A DNA stretch of 64,000 nt from Pyrenochaeta sp. MPI-SDFR-AT-0127 (Eukaryota; Ascomycota; Dothideomycetes; Pleosporales; Cucurbitariaceae), in NCBI GenBank assembly GCA_020747015.1, contig JAGTJM010000069.1, forward strand, positions 62,001 to 126,000. Direction: 5' to 3'. How positions within the stretch are numbered: position 1 is the first letter of the stretch; the number at the start of each line of letters is the position of its first letter. Positions 1 to 12,596 of the stretch are shown one piece after another. The notes beneath the pieces were generated by a model that saw only the letters and a program-made list of their open reading frames with translations, was not told where the DNA came from and did no database searches. The translations under genes and the position numbers were made by a program.

Positions 1-2877
1 GTCATCCGAGACAAGGTAGTAATCACCGTGCTCAACGATGCCGTTGATCAGCGCGGAGAAGCCCTCGGCATCACCGAATGTGCCGTTATGGATGTGATCG
101 AAGACGGTCGCGAGTTGGGGGTCGAGCTGGTACTGTGAGTACAGATGGGCGTGGCGGAGATCCTCGACGTCTTCAGCAAGGTTACCGAAGAGGAAAATGT
201 TCTGCTCGCCGATTTCGCGGGTAATTTCGATCTGAAAATATTGTCAGCTGCTGTTTGCGTGTAGTAGAGGATGAGGATACTTACATTTGCACCGTCGCAG
301 GTTCCGATGATCAAACCACCATTCAGACAGAACTTCATGTTGCTCGTACCACTGGCCTCAGTACCAGCAGTGGAGATGTGCTCGCTGATGTCGCTAGCAG
401 GGCAGATAATTTCCGCCTTGCTGACATTGTAGTCGCCCAAGAAGATGACCTTGAGCGCATCGCCAACATCCTTGTCGTTGTTGACAACGTCACCGACCTT
501 GTTGATGAGATGAATGACGGTCTTCGCCATCCAGTATCCTGGCGCGGCCTTTCCACCAAAGATGGAGACGCGGGGAACAAGCTTCTTCCTCTCCTCTGGA
601 GTCATGGCCTTGATCTGGAGGTAACGGTGAATGACACCGAAGATGTTCAGCTGCTGACGCTTGTACTCGTGGATACGCTTGACCTGGACATCAAACAAAG
701 CTGCCGGGTTGACTGTGACACCATTGTGTTCCTTGATGTGCTGTGCGAGCCGTACCTTGTTTGCGTACTTGATCTCGCGGAATTCTTTTCGGAACTCCTT
801 GTCATCCACATAGGCCTCCAGCTTGTGAAGCAGGGTAAGGTCCTTCAAGAACTCATGTCCACCGAGCTTTGAAGCAATCAAAGCTGACAACCGGGGGTTG
901 GCTTGGTGAAGCCATCTTCGGGGAGTAATTCCGTTGGTCACGTTGGTGAACTTGTCTGGTCCGTAGATCTTGACAAAATCCTTGAAGATAGTAGTCTTGA
1001 TCAAGTCGGAGTGTAACTCGGCTACACCATTGACTTTGTGTGAGCCGATCAAAGCAAGATAAGCCATGCGGACCATCTTAGGTTGTGATTCCTCAATGAT
1101 TGAGACTCGGCTGAGCATATCGCGCTCCTTCGGGAAGTTGCGCTCGACGAACTGCAGGAAGTGCAGGTTGATTTCGTAGATGATCTGGAGATGACGAGGG
1201 AGTAGATGCTGGAATAAAGGGACAGACCACTTCTCAAGAGCCTCAGGAAGGACAGTGTGGTTGGTGTAGCCGAAGGTCTTCTGAACGACTATAGTCTGTT
1301 AGCTCTGACTAGATTCTGCAAGTGCGTGCGGCTTACTGTTCCAAGCATCGTCCCAGTCCAAACCCTCAATGTCGATCAAGATCCTCAGCAGCTCGGGAAT
1401 GGCGAGCGTTGGATGGGTATCGTTCAGCTGGATGGCGACCTGGTTGGGGAACTCGCTCCAAGCGCGCTTGCTCTTCTTGAAACGACGCACAATGTCGTAG
1501 AGCGAGGCCGCACACCAGAAGTACTGCTGCTTCAATCGGAGCTCCTTACCACGCTCAAGGCTGTCGTTGTTAGATTTATGTTCCATGCGCTCAACAAGTG
1601 AACTTACTTGTCGTTGGGGTAGAGAACGGCAGAGATGGTCTCAGCGCGCTGCTGGTCAGCTACAGAGCTCTCGTACTCGCCGGAGTTGAACTTTTGGAAG
1701 TCAAATTCGCCGCTAGCGGCTTTGCTGCCCCAAAGACGGAGGTTGTTGCAAGTGCCAGTCTTGTATCCAGGGACTACACAAGTTAGAATCTTGCGCTCGA
1801 CACTGACCTTTTATTAAGTCCTTACCTGGAACATCGAAAGCCACAGCTTGAACAATCTCACCGCCCTCCCATGAGGACTGTGCCTTGCCCTCATCGTCTT
1901 GCCAGCGGTTGACATGGCCGTAGAACTGTACGTCAACAACAATGTCGTGCCTCTGGAACTCCCAAGGGTTGAAGTCGAGCCAGTAATCTGGAACCTCGAC
2001 CTGGTATCCATCGACGATTTCCTGCTTGAAAATACCATAGCGGTACCTTAGGCCGTATCCCCAGGCGGGATAGCTCAGGGAAGCCATTGAGTCGAGAAAG
2101 CAGGCGGCAAGACGTCCAAGACCGCCGTTTCCAAGAGCAGCGTCATGCTCCTGTGAAATGATGTCCTCCATACGGAATCCAAGATCGGCGATACCCTCTG
2201 AGAAGACTGTCAGAAAAGCCAATGGGCGTGTGAAGAAGAGTTCTGCTTACTGGTCGCGATATCTTTCTGCTCAACGTTGAGCATGGCATTGTCCAAAGCT
2301 CGACCCATCAAGAACTCGAGGGAGAGATCTGCTGCTGTCAGCAAATATTTCCCTAAAGAAAATGGCTATTCTAGGTGTGCTCACAGTATATACGCTTCTG
2401 GTCTGCAAAAGTCTGACTTTGCTGCGTCTTGTTCCAATCCAGGACCAATCGGTCTCTGAAAGCCAGCGCCGTTCCAGCATAGGCTGCGGATTCATCGCAA
2501 TTGAACAGCGAGCGTGCGAGGGTAGTTTCGATATGGCGAACAGCTTCCTTCTCGAAGTCTTCAGCGGTGGTGAAGGGCTTGGGCATCTGTATCACATGTC
2601 ATTAGCAACCCCATACACAACAACACAACAGCTACCCCGCAATGTGCAGGGAACCCCAGAAAACGTCAAAGTAACTTACAAACTTCCTCCAGGCCTCGCG
2701 CTGGGGCTCTGGGATGCTCGCTTCCACATTCTTGATCTCACCGGGGCCAAAGCCCGTCACTGTCCTCTTATGCTTTGGACGGGTGAAATTGGCAGGGCCA
2801 ACGGGTCCCTTGAGGTCAGCGAGCGGGGCACTCGTCGAAGGACGGCGCTCGCGAGGCGAGGGATTCGTAGTAGCCAT
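1..2877 (-). CDS. GPH1: Glycogen phosphorylase, 3' end outside the window
   Basis: This enzyme releases glucose-1-phosphate from glycogen in the cytosol, using pyridoxal phosphate. The ATG is at 2877 (MATTNPSPRERRP). Eight exons are visible, split by introns at 2587-2679, 2329-2384, 2198-2250, 1774-1825, 1561-1607, 1289-1336 and 232-284. The spliced frame gives 825 residues, and the C-terminus (probably about 60 more) lies beyond position 1. Family landmarks include YYLSLEFLMGRALDN, HDAALGNGGLGRLAACFLDS, VAIQLNDTHPTLAIPELLR, TNGITPRRWL, KRIHEYKRQ and the PLP-region stretch GTSNMKFCLNGGL. The first intron follows WRKF after 66 codons. A TATA-like element sits about 100 nt upstream. Identity is certain; the acceptor of the second intron (GCAGCAG, at 2329) was chosen because it restores the conserved YYLSLEF. 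Confidence 0.97.
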
Positions 2878-2973
2878 CTTGAGGATGTCAATTGCAGAGA
2901 AATGCGAATTGCTAAGAGAGTGTCGGTGTCGAAGAGGGGATGGCGGGGTAGAGGGGCGAATGGCTGCAGCTCC

Positions 2974-2981
2974 TTTATAAA
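2974..2981 (-). promoter_or_regulatory. TATA-like element of the glycogen phosphorylase gene
   Basis: On the minus strand this reads TTTATAAAGG, about 100 nt upstream of the glycogen phosphorylase ATG. A second TTATAAAGC lies near 3035. This is a sequence match only. Confidence 0.4.
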
Positions 2982-4294
2982 GCAGCGCAGTCGCGGGGTC
3001 AAAGGGAACGATAGGCAAGGAGGAGCGCATGAAGCTTATAAAGCGTCAAAGAGAATCCAAGGTTAGGTGTTTACCAAGCCACAGTGGGTGGGATGGCAAC
3101 GCGCTGTCAACCCTTGAAGTGCAGGAAAAACACAGACACATACACACGCCGCTTCACCTTGACGACTAGACGAGATTACGACACTGTTCAACTGCCCGAG
3201 AAATCAGGAGAGCATGGCGACAAACCATTAGATACTGGCCAGCGCGGGGAAAGGCCAAATTGACAGTGAGCAGTACCGTAGGCTGTTGAGGATCGATATG
3301 CGGCTTCATGCACGCCTCGACGAACCGCCAGGGAACCGAGAGGTAGTGGGGTAGCTCCAACCAGCCAAAACCCACTCCATGTCACGCCGCGACGCGCAAA
3401 ACCCTAGCTAGCGTGCACCCGCGTGCAGAAGCGTATTGGACATTGGCTGCCGTCACGTCTTAGCCAGCCGCTCCGCGACGTTTCGTGATGGCCAGACTCG
3501 ATGGAGGATGGGAGAATGACGTCGTTGTGCTGGGAGCTCGGGATATTCATGCATGCCCCTCCACACCTCAATGCTCTCTCCATCTGGAGCTTTGAACACG
3601 AGATGGAGCGAGGCTTGCAACGGCTATACTCTGGCATGTGTACGTTGTTGTATCGATAGTGGGAGTAGCAAAGTGTGATGGACTAGATCGACTGTGGCAT
3701 AGTTTTAGAGCTGTTGAGGTCTGTGATACAGTTGGAAAAGACTCAGACTCTCTTGAGTTAAGCCCATTCCCTCTAACCGCAATAGGACCAACCATGGAAA
3801 ACTACAGCAATGACTCGGTCGCCTTCGTTAAGCTTTGTGCGAAAGGTCAGGGAGCAAGATGGAAAGCGCGTTTAAATTTATCGAGGCTAGCGCTACGTAC
3901 AAAGCCAGTGCGGTCTCACCGCAACAAGAACGGCAGAGTTCAAAATCCTCCCATGTTTGAATAGGGTATTATGCAACCAATGCAGTAAAAACAAAAACAC
4001 CATGACAGTCCCAGGCAACCCCCTCAGAATCTTCTCCACGAGAAAGTTCACCAGCGGGTGCTCACAAACAAGCCTACTGTGAGCTTAAAACTGCCCAGGG
4101 ACAATGCCAATGCAGATATGCGCCAGATTACACCAAAGATGCTTTAACAAAGTTGGAAGCAAAAGTATGCCGGAAAGGATGGGGGGTATCGTAACGCGAA
4201 CGCTGGATGATAGATGCAGAAAGGATATGGGCGCCAAGAGCTTGTGGAAGCTACGCAAAATATATCGCAATGAGTCGAGGACGACGACGCTGAT
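2982..4294. other. Intergenic, no gene seen
   Basis: This stretch holds the upstream region of the glycogen phosphorylase gene and the downstream region of the cyclin-like gene. The open frames (up to 108 codons) show no recognisable protein, no plausible exon chain and no tRNA. Confidence 0.6.
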
Positions 4295-5371
4295 TCATGG
4301 GCTGGGCTCGGGAGTCTGAACGCCGTGGCTCCAAACTCCAGTCCCCGCAAGACTCAAGGACAAGTTGCGACGTCGCTCCTGCTTTGCAATGACGATGTCT
4401 TCAGACGCAACAGGCGGGACCCAAGTCGTCTTGGCAAGCTGCATAGCTCGCAATCGTCGTTGCACCCTGTCCTCGGAAATTCGAAAAAGGCCATAGTCCA
4501 TGTCCTGGAGTATCGCACGCTTGCTGGCCTCGATCTCTTGCACGGTGAAGCTCCCATCGCTCTCGTGCACCGCCCAATGCTTTGACGACCTGAGTCGGTC
4601 GATCAGGAAGCCATGCGCAAGGGCGAGCGCTGCAAGAACAATGACGTCGGGGCTCACATGGATTTGCTGCTTGGAGTCTGTAATGAGAAAGTTTTTGAGA
4701 TCCCTCGCATAGTCGGATGGTGCAAGAGCATCCCGCCATGTGGCGGCGAAACGAGAAGACAGTGCATCAAGAATGCAAGCACCAAAGGCAACGATTTCGT
4801 CCGGCAAAGAGGCCCGTTCCAGGAAGCCTCGTATCACTGACGCGTGTGGTCGGTGGGTGGAGACATTGAGTGGGACAAGGTTGGCCAGGTGGGTTGCGTA
4901 TACTAAACATAGCAGTTAGCATCATGCCAAACATTGCCCAAGTGGCAAGGACGCAAGGCTTTAACGAGAGAGATGATCGATCGACAGGGACTGCCTATTA
5001 AGTGGAGCTGGAGGAAAAGGAGGTTTGTGTTGATTGACGAATGACGTCGGAAGGCACGGCGTATGCAGGGGAAACGTCGCTCAGCCGCCCGGTCCGTCTC
5101 AACCATGAAAACCAACATCCAACATTCCAGACGCGGTGAAACAACAAGTGACATCAGCGGAAAGAAACTGACCTTCAAGCTCGGGAGAGTTGGTGCTGAG
5201 GTGGGTGGTGTCGTGTGCTTGTGATGGAGATGCTCGGTTTGGTATGGCGTGCTCCTTTGCTGGAGGAGGAGGGGTAGGTAGGTTCGACAAGGGAACATAA
5301 CTCGCAAAGTATTTATCCAGCTCTTCATCCGTGAGGTCACTGTTGACCGACAGTGCTGGAGAGAAGTCCAT
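4295..5371 (-). CDS. Cyclin-like protein (fungal PCL/cyclin-N type)
   Basis: There are two exons, 5173-5371 and 4295-4902, joined in frame to give 268 residues. The ATG at 5371 opens MDFSPALSVNSDLTDEELD. A proline-rich stretch (LPTPPPPAKEH) precedes the fold. The second exon starts VYATHLANLVPLNV and continues with helices typical of a cyclin box, such as GACILDALSSRFAATWRDAL and DVIVLAALALAHGFLIDRL. The spacing resembles fungal Pho80/PCL-type cyclins, which bind and direct a CDK of the Pho85 class. The 270-nt intron is long for this window, so a small internal exon may be missing. The partner kinase cannot be told from the sequence. The cyclin assignment is by fold pattern and is moderately secure. 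Confidence 0.75.
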
Positions 5372-5618
5372 CTTTCTCAGCCCTCTCCGCTCAGATGGGA
5401 AAACCAACGCTTTATGACTCCAGTTTGCTGAGTTGTCGCGCTGTGCAGGCTGGCAAGGCGTAAGCGAGAAGCCTGAGGAGTGAATGCTCGTGACAGTTGG
5501 CTCGTGACAGTCTGTATCGTGAATCGTCGAATCGTTTGGCGCGAAGCAAAATAAAGCAAGCAGTGCAGCCGGAATAGTCGTCAGAGGGGAGAAGAGCCCC
5601 AAACACGAGGGAGCTCTC

Positions 5619-5629
5619 AGCCATATATA
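5619..5629 (-). promoter_or_regulatory. TATATATA element upstream of the cyclin-like gene
   Basis: On the minus strand this reads TGTATATATGG, about 250 nt before the ATG at 5371. It could serve as a core promoter with a long leader. Confidence 0.3.
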
Positions 5630-8055
5630 CACATGCGGCCAAAAATCTCGAAACGGTGAAAGCGGCTGACGGTCGGTTTTCGCTACAGTAGCCCCCCTCC
5701 CCCTTCCCTGGAGCCGACTCCCTGCCGTGCCACTTCACACACCATGGCTTTTTCGCCAACGCCAGCTGCGAACTTGGCGAGCTGTGCGCAACGCAGGTGC
5801 ATCAGACTATGCTATGGCGTGTGCGTCGCATCAGTGGAAAATTGGGAAATGCAGCCGCCGCGGTGGCCAGAATAGAAACCAGAGTGTTTCCGTGCCAGTG
5901 TGCGGTACGTCCAAGCAAGCACACAAATTCAAAGGCCCTGGCCCTATTGTTCCGTCTCGTGTGAATGCAGAAATGGAGACGCAGGACGTCATGTACGATA
6001 AACAACCCCATCCGCAGGTGAATAGTACATCGATGTTGCAACTCATATGGCCAAGTACGCAATCGCAATATATCGTAGATCACCATCTGCGCCAACACTC
6101 TACATACAGCATGTGCAGTGGCAGATAGTCCTCATTTGGCAGCTGCGGTATCGAACCGAGCCTTTCTATTGATCCACAAACCTTGTAGATACAGCAATTT
6201 CGCATCGCCATGTCTCCGAAAAGCTTGAGTGGGTTTGCCGCGGGCGCGAGCGCGTTTGGTCTTCATCGGTGGCTTGAACGGGCTGATGGACAATGGAGGG
6301 CCTGGCCGCTAGAATAACAATGGTGTGCATGTTCATTTACCGTACTTTGAACAATGCTAGGAATTCCAAACGCCTGGAACACGACTCCTAGTACAAGCTC
6401 CCCAGTTACATGTCACACACACACAAGAAAAATCATGTACCCGACCCCTTCTCCGAATCATCTCCTTTCCACGACTTCCCAGCATCAGCCGAGAGATGCC
6501 TTTCGGGGGTGTCGAGATCGTGCTGACAAGTTGTGCTTTGCTTTGCCCTGCATTAGCCCCCTAGCCGTTCCATCAGTACCAATTCCCCATCACGCCACGC
6601 CGCTGACACTCTGCCACAGCGACAGCAGCAACTCCCTCACCGCCATTATCACATCGCGCACCTTTGCGCTTCCAGTTCCTGTACCCAAGCTCGGATACGG
6701 GACCTCGGATGCATTGCCCTTCCGTACCAAGGCTCGACAGCCGAATTCCAATGTGTGAACCCCACATCCCAAGCACATCATCAAACCACATGCAGTTACT
6801 CACGCCGTCTGCCAGTCCAAGAAAGAGAATGGTTTCAAAACGAAACGTTCCTTCCAAGCCAGTAAGGCAAGCAAGGGGGGGGGGGGGGGGCAAAGACCAC
6901 AGGATTCTGCAGGATCAATTCAATGACAAAAGTTCCCCCCCAGATGCAAAACAACCCACTGGAATCCCACATGCCAAAAGTGGAAGAATACCCACCTGCT
7001 AAGCCCCACAAAACACTACCCTACTAATTGTCTCCCTCTCCTTTTGTGTGGAATGCACGACTCGCAACACTCCAGAAGTACCCACGCCCGGATACGAGTC
7101 CCCAGAGTATTAATAAAAAGTGCAGAGAATGCAGAGGATGCAAAAAAAAAAATGGTTCTCGCGGCACCTTTGGTGTCCATCCAGAACCGTTCTATGGGGC
7201 TGCAAAAGTGGAGCCTTTCGATAACTACATGCATGCGCTTGTTCCGGTGCATCTACACGCATTGAGAAAGCATTGACATGGTCATAATGTTCGATTCAGA
7301 AAGCACGTTACATGATACACACAAACACTATGGGCAGATGAGAAAACGTGCTCTTGCTTTGGGCGGTGGGTCTGGATGTGCAAAGAACAACAAGATTTCC
7401 ATGGGAGCGGTAAAGCAAGGGTATCAAAGCATGTGCATTGAGAGCTGGCGTCCAGCTCGATGCTGAATGTGGTTTTATGAAGTCTTGCTATAATTTGCTC
7501 AGGGATTGGTAAGGCTCTACCAGTGTTCGCACTCGTGGGCGTCGACAGGTGGCTGCTCACTTTAGTGGCTTTGTAACTCCACAGCTGAAGTACCAGCTGC
7601 ACCCATGTTCGCGTCGGGCTCCCGCATGGACGCAAGCTCTCGACCGCAGCAATCATGGGCCGAATGGCTGATGTAACGAGGACCAAAAATAAGTGACATT
7701 GGATTGCGAACATGATCAAACCCTGAAACACCGCACCTCTATAGCTGAAATGCTCATAGCTAAAGTCCATCGTGACCATTCCGACATCGGCCATCGTTTA
7801 TACTGCTTTTCATACTACCTTCACACCTTGCCCACTCCCCATAGGCCACCCCTTGTATACTTGGATATCATCTGTGACCACGCACCGACAGGAACGCTTG
7901 TCCAATACGTATTCCCCCATTTCGCGACTAAGATTCTTATTGACCCTCATGACTGCCGTATCATCGTCTGGATTCATACCATTGAGATCCCCCAATGGGT
8001 ACATTGCCCGCTAGCCGTTGGGAGACAGGTCGTTGTCGTACGTTCGTAAAGACGC
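5630..8055. other. Long intergenic region with homopolymer runs
   Basis: About 2.4 kb without a recognisable gene. It holds a run of 16 G (6875-6890) and an A run near 7141-7152. The longest frames (7282-7794 minus, 170 codons; 6354-6758 plus, 134 codons) have no family motif. I see no RNA gene. Confidence 0.6.
6875..6890 (+). repeat. G16 homopolymer
   Basis: Sixteen consecutive G on the plus strand, read directly. A run like this is prone to length error in assemblies. Confidence 0.9.
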
Positions 8056-8958
8056 TTACTGCGCCTTCTTGGGAGCAGCACCAGGCTGGCCACCGACGTA
8101 CTTGCGGATGTCGGTCGCATCAGCAGCCTGGCGAATGATGCCCTTGAATGTGTTCCAGCCCTGACGAGCAGCGGGCGGGGTGCTCTGGTTAGCAAGCTGA
8201 GCATCAATGCGAGCTGTGACTTGATGAATGGCCTCCTGGACAAAGGTGCTCTGCGCAACACGGGCGCGGAAGAAGACGGTGTACACAACAAGCAAGATCC
8301 ATGAGCCCTTCTGGAAGAGAAGCGCGGAGCCCAGAACGCGGAACCACAATGCAATTTCAAGCAGGGCGACGAGCGTCATGGAGCCGTCATAGTACTCCTT
8401 GACGAACCTGCCAATAGCCTCAGAGGCGGCTGAGCCTTGGGGCTTGGAGCCTGCTGGGCCTGCAGCAGTCGGAGGCTGGATGGTGGGCAGCAGATTCGAG
8501 CGCACGTAGGTAGCAACGTGAAACACTGAATAAACGGCAAATGGCAGTACGGCCAGAGGGATCTGGCGCGAGAAGAGCCATACAAGGGCCATGACTAGGA
8601 TGCTGTCAGCTCGAGCTTCGAGCCGCGGGGCAATTCAGAGCTCCAGAAACTTACTCAAGTACTGCACATTCTCATCAGTAGCAAGGCTGACAACACCGCC
8701 CTGCTTTCCTGCCCTCACGCGGGCACGGAATGCCTTGTAGACGACGATTCCGTACGTGACACAGGCGGACAGGAAGGCCAGGCGATAAGAGAAGGTGGCC
8801 CATTTCGAGTAGTAGTTGAAGGTAATGTAGGACAAGCTGTACCGGAGGGTAGCGAGCAGCAGAGTCACATGTCCGGCAAACCAGGCAAACTGCAGAGTCT
8901 GCGCGAGGGCGGCAAGACGCTGGCCGAGCGGGAGAGAGGCCGGCGGTGGAGGGGGCAT
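8056..8958 (-). CDS. POM33: Pom33/Per33 (TMEM33) family ER and nuclear-envelope membrane protein
   Basis: Two exons, 8655-8958 and 8056-8594, with a 60-nt intron (GTAAGT...CTAG), give 280 residues. The start MPPPPPASLPLGQRLAALAQ precedes hydrophobic segments around FAWFAGHVTLLLATLRYSL, YRLAFLSACVTYGIVVYKAF, IMALVWLFSRQIPLAVLPFAV and GSWILLVVYTVFFRARV. The order of segments and the MALVWLFSRQ-type motif after the intron match the UPF0121/TMEM33 family. Yeast Pom33 and Per33 sit in the ER and nuclear envelope and help nuclear pore distribution. The C-terminus is soluble and ends GAAPKKAQ. The intron splits a conserved junction (QYLIMALVWL), which supports the splice model. Confidence 0.88.
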
Positions 8959-9997
8959 GGTGGGATTTCGGGGATTTGGAAAGCTGTCGTGTGGGCTACG
9001 TAATGGGTAGCTGTGCTGTCAGCGAAGCTTGAGAAAGGTAAATGGAGCTTCCAATATACAATTGCAGCCAAGGCAAAGCTGCGGAGAATTGTTCTGCTGC
9101 CTTGCGGAGGGTGGAGATGCAATCTGTCAACAGCGGTGGCTGGGTCAAGAGGCCGGCCCTCGGGACCCGCTGATGATAGTCGTGGGCAGTGCGTGACCAA
9201 AGGCTTCTACTTACCGATGAGGATAAAAGGCCCGGGGCGAGGCAGAGTGTTCACAGCTGGCAGAGCAATGTCAATGGAGAAAATTGCGAGTGCGGTGACG
9301 GCGGAAGGGCGTCTTTGTAGCGTGAGAAAGCGGGCACGTAAACCAGAATTCGGGCGTTGGGTGGTGACGAAATGCCTTGTCGCTGCTCCCTCCCACTCCT
9401 GCCGCCCGTGCACAAGCCCCTCGGCGCACAACCCGCTACAGCACCCTGGCGATCCTCAGCCGCCGACAAGGCGACCATGTGCCGGCGCGTTCACTCTTTT
9501 TGCGGGCGTCGTTGTCCTAGGCATGATGTCGTCATTCCACTTCTTCCCTCCACAACTCGAGCATCAGGTCGTCACATGTCAGAAGCCGTGTCTTGCCCAC
9601 AAATGAAATTCGCTGTTAGAATGATCTGTAGAATACATGAAAAGAAGCTGCCCAACACTCCTCGCTGCACCCCGAAAACTACAGCTGCCCGTTACTAAAT
9701 AATAGAAAATGTCGAAAGAAAGGGAAGGGAACCGGAAGGAGCGCAAAGATGTTGGTATCAATCAACAATCCGGACAACTGCACCAAGAAAATGACACCGC
9801 TGTCCTTCGCCCCCAAAATCGCACCGCTGTGTATTGTCCCGTTTGGCCGATAGCACCCAGTGGTATCGTCAGCCGGCATTATATTAAACAAGGTCTGGTA
9901 AGAGGGAGGTGAGAACGCAGAAGAGGCTTTTGAGCGGTGCTAGTCGTCCAAAACACTGGGGAGAGAAAGCACGAACCGAACGCCATGCTGCCAGGGT
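8959..9997. other. Intergenic between the POM33 and septin genes
   Basis: This is the upstream region of POM33 and the septin 3' flank. A 197-codon plus-strand frame (9013-9606) has a skewed composition and no motif, so I treat it as chance. Confidence 0.6.
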
Positions 9998-11677
9998 TTA
10001 GCGGAGGGAGAATCCCTTCCTCTTGCCCTTCTCCTCGAGCGGTCGTCCTGACTCGATGCGTGCCTTCTTCTCCTCGAGCTCTTGTCGTTGTCGGTCCAGT
10101 TGGTCCTTCATCTCCTTGTGTCGTGCGTAAAGCTCCTCTTCGCTCTGTCGCAGCTTGCTCTCCTTCTCCTGCACCTTCTGCTGGAAAACCATCTTCATCT
10201 CCATCTCCATCTTCTGGAGCTTCTGCTCGTGCAACGAGCGCTCCTCCTCCTGCTTGACAGCAGGGTTGACCTCCTTGAACACGCTCGAGTCTTGTTGGAT
10301 GCCCATGAGCGCGAGCTTCTCGGAGCGGTAGTTCTCGTAGAGAGCATTGTTGGTGTTCTCCTTGAGCTCTTCCATGTGGGTGCGAATGAGCATCTGTCGC
10401 AGCTTGACGAAATCGCAGTGCTCCTCGTTGTCAACCTCGACGACACCCCACGGTAGCTGACGCCCGCGAACCTTGCGGCCGTCAGGGGTAGTGACCTCGG
10501 TGTTTGAGCCCACCACGGCGAAGGGCACCTTGGCCATGATCTCTTGGTTCTCGGCGATGGTCTCCTCATCGTCAAGCTCATACCGTGGTCCCTCGAAGAT
10601 TTGGATCTTGTGGAAGTTGATATCGGCAAGAATCTGCGCTTGTTAGTAGTTATAGGGCCACGGTGTGGAGTATGCTTACCCTCTTCTTATACTTGTCAAT
10701 CTCATCGTCGGTAACGGTGTCGGCCTTGGCAATGACGGGAATGAGATTGACCTTGTTGTGAAGCTTCTTCATCACTTCAATGTCAAGTGGTTTCAGAGAA
10801 TGGCCAGTGGGCTGGATGAAGTAAACAACAGCGTGGATGCGGTTGTCAACAATGTTCATGCGGTTGACCTTGTTCTCGGCGTCCAAATACGCATCGAATC
10901 GCTGCTCAATGTTCTTGACAATAGGATCCCACGACTCATCATTGTTGATGAAGTCACCGAAGCCAGGTGTGTCAACAACTGTGAGCCTCAGGCGGACACC
11001 ATTCTCCTCGATGTCGGCGCTGATGGACTGTATCGAGACTGTCTTGGAGATGTCCAGGCTCGGGGGCTTGCGCTCCTTGGGAGGGTACAGCGAGGTGTTG
11101 AACAGCGTGTTCACCAGGGTCGACTTGCCGAGTCCAGACTCACCTGCGTGCCATGTCAGTAGATGTTCGTAGCCTGCTTGGTAGGTGCACACATACCAAC
11201 AACCATAACGTTGAAGTTGAACCCCTTGCGCACACTCTTGCGGTGCCATTGGTTGGGCAGATTTGCGAAACCAACATAGCCCGTGAGCTTCCTGCGCACA
11301 ATGTTCATGTCGTTCGCCAGGGCCGCTGCGGCCTTGGGGTTCTTCGCTGTGACCGTCTGGGGCGCTGGAGAGTGTCCGTTAGCCATGGAGAGCGTTTGGT
11401 CCATGTCGAAGCCGTTGGATGATGTCGGGGGCGATGGAGACGCACGCGTGGGAGGAGCGGGATTTGCGCCGTTTGCTTCTGTTACAGACGTTAGCCCCCT
11501 GTCCAGGGAAGGAAAGTAAGTTGGCCGTCGAGCACGGCAACCTCAACCGGTGTCAAAGCCGCATTGAGGCTGCCGCACAGTCTCTGCGCTGCATGTACGG
11601 CTAAAGTGCTAGTGGTCTAGCAGCTTGGGACTACGGGCGCTGGTTTTGGAACGAGGTTGGGGGATGTCCTTACCCAT
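9998..11677 (-). CDS. aspB: Septin, Cdc3/AspB type
   Basis: Septins are GTP-binding filament proteins acting at septa, hyphal tips and branch sites. Four coding exons (11674-11677, 11197-11478, 10680-11143, 9998-10633) give 461 residues. The first coding exon is only ATGG; it joins across a 195-nt intron to give MEANGANPAPPTRASPSPPT. Visible motifs are the P-loop GESGLGKST, the switch DTPGFGD, the specificity motif AKAD, and the septin-unique region around GRQLPWGVVEVDNEEHCDF. A C-terminal coiled coil (EERSLHEQKLQKMEMEM onward) ends in GKRKGFSLR. The N-terminal motif YVGFANLPNQWHRKSVRKGF and the coiled coil place it with Cdc3/AspB, not Cdc10. The neighbouring gene encodes Exo70, another polarity factor. 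Confidence 0.95.
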
Positions 11678-12596
11678 GGTGAAGATAGAGCTGCAGACGC
11701 AGACGATGTGCCTTCAAGTGAGAGACTTCTGTTGATGAGACAAGGTCAGCTTGAGTGTCCAAAGCGTGATGGTGTTGGCCGTGGTCGCTGCCAAACAATA
11801 CGGAGGACGCGACCCGAACCAAAACCTGGAGAAATCGTGAAACGAGGCGTTGGAGGCGGCGTACCAGTCAGTGGTAGGTATGCTCTCGAGCGATGGATGC
11901 ACTCAAAGCAATGGATTGAGGTGGGGCAGTCGACGGTGGACGATAATGGCGAGGTGAAGTGGAGGCTGCCGTGGTGGAGAGGAAGTCGTGGTCGCTTTCC
12001 TCTTGCTGGAGGAAAGGGGTCCGCACAGGGATTGGAGCAACGTCGAAGAAATGGGCGCTAGACCAAAAATCCCCGCTTCACTACCAGCAACTCGCACTGT
12101 GATGAAAGAGGTGGAATTCGATGCAGAAAAAGTCGGTAAATCCGATGAAAGCGTGCAGGGTGCAATTGAGAGCTTGCATGCGGGTTGCAGTGGTTTCTCG
12201 AGCTCTCGAGCTGCACTCCTGAGGCTGTCGCGAACCATTATTTCCAAATGAGGAAGAGTCACGTGAACGTGGTTGTGCAGTAAATTGCTCGCTCAAGCCA
12301 GGTACGATCAGCACCGCACAACAAGCGCCCAACCATGGGTCAACAAAGTAAAATCTGCCCATATGTCTTTGATCTGTTCTACTATTCGAGCCTGTCTTGC
12401 CTGTCTCTCACGCTGTTGTAGCGTGGCACCACAGGACACGGTATGCAACGCGGCTGGGCTGTTCAAAATTATCGAACCCATCCAATCGCGTCGCGTGCAC
12501 ACGCATAAGTCCACCCAGCCCATCTCGCCTTATCTGTGTATGCATTCCAAAGGGTATTATGCGCAAAAAGAAAATCCAACCCAAATAATTACCACA
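11678..12596. other. Intergenic between the septin and EXO70 genes
   Basis: This is the septin upstream region plus the EXO70 3' flank. Frames of up to 134 codons (11657-12061, plus) show no motif and overlap the septin start, so they are not called. Confidence 0.6.

Noticed and set aside
255..872. 205-codon plus-strand frame
   Set aside because: Antisense shadow of a glycogen phosphorylase exon; no motif of its own.
2362..3066. 234-codon plus-strand frame
   Set aside because: Antisense to the first two exons and the promoter of glycogen phosphorylase, crossing its introns.
7282..7794. 170-codon minus-strand frame with a hydrophobic N-terminal part
   Set aside because: No family motif, no splice partners and odd composition; I could not separate it from chance.
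9013..9606. 197-codon plus-strand frame
   Set aside because: Overlaps the POM33 promoter, with Arg/Pro/Cys-biased composition typical of non-coding GC-rich DNA.
10082..10456. Leu-rich plus-strand frame
   Set aside because: Exact antisense of the septin coiled coil.
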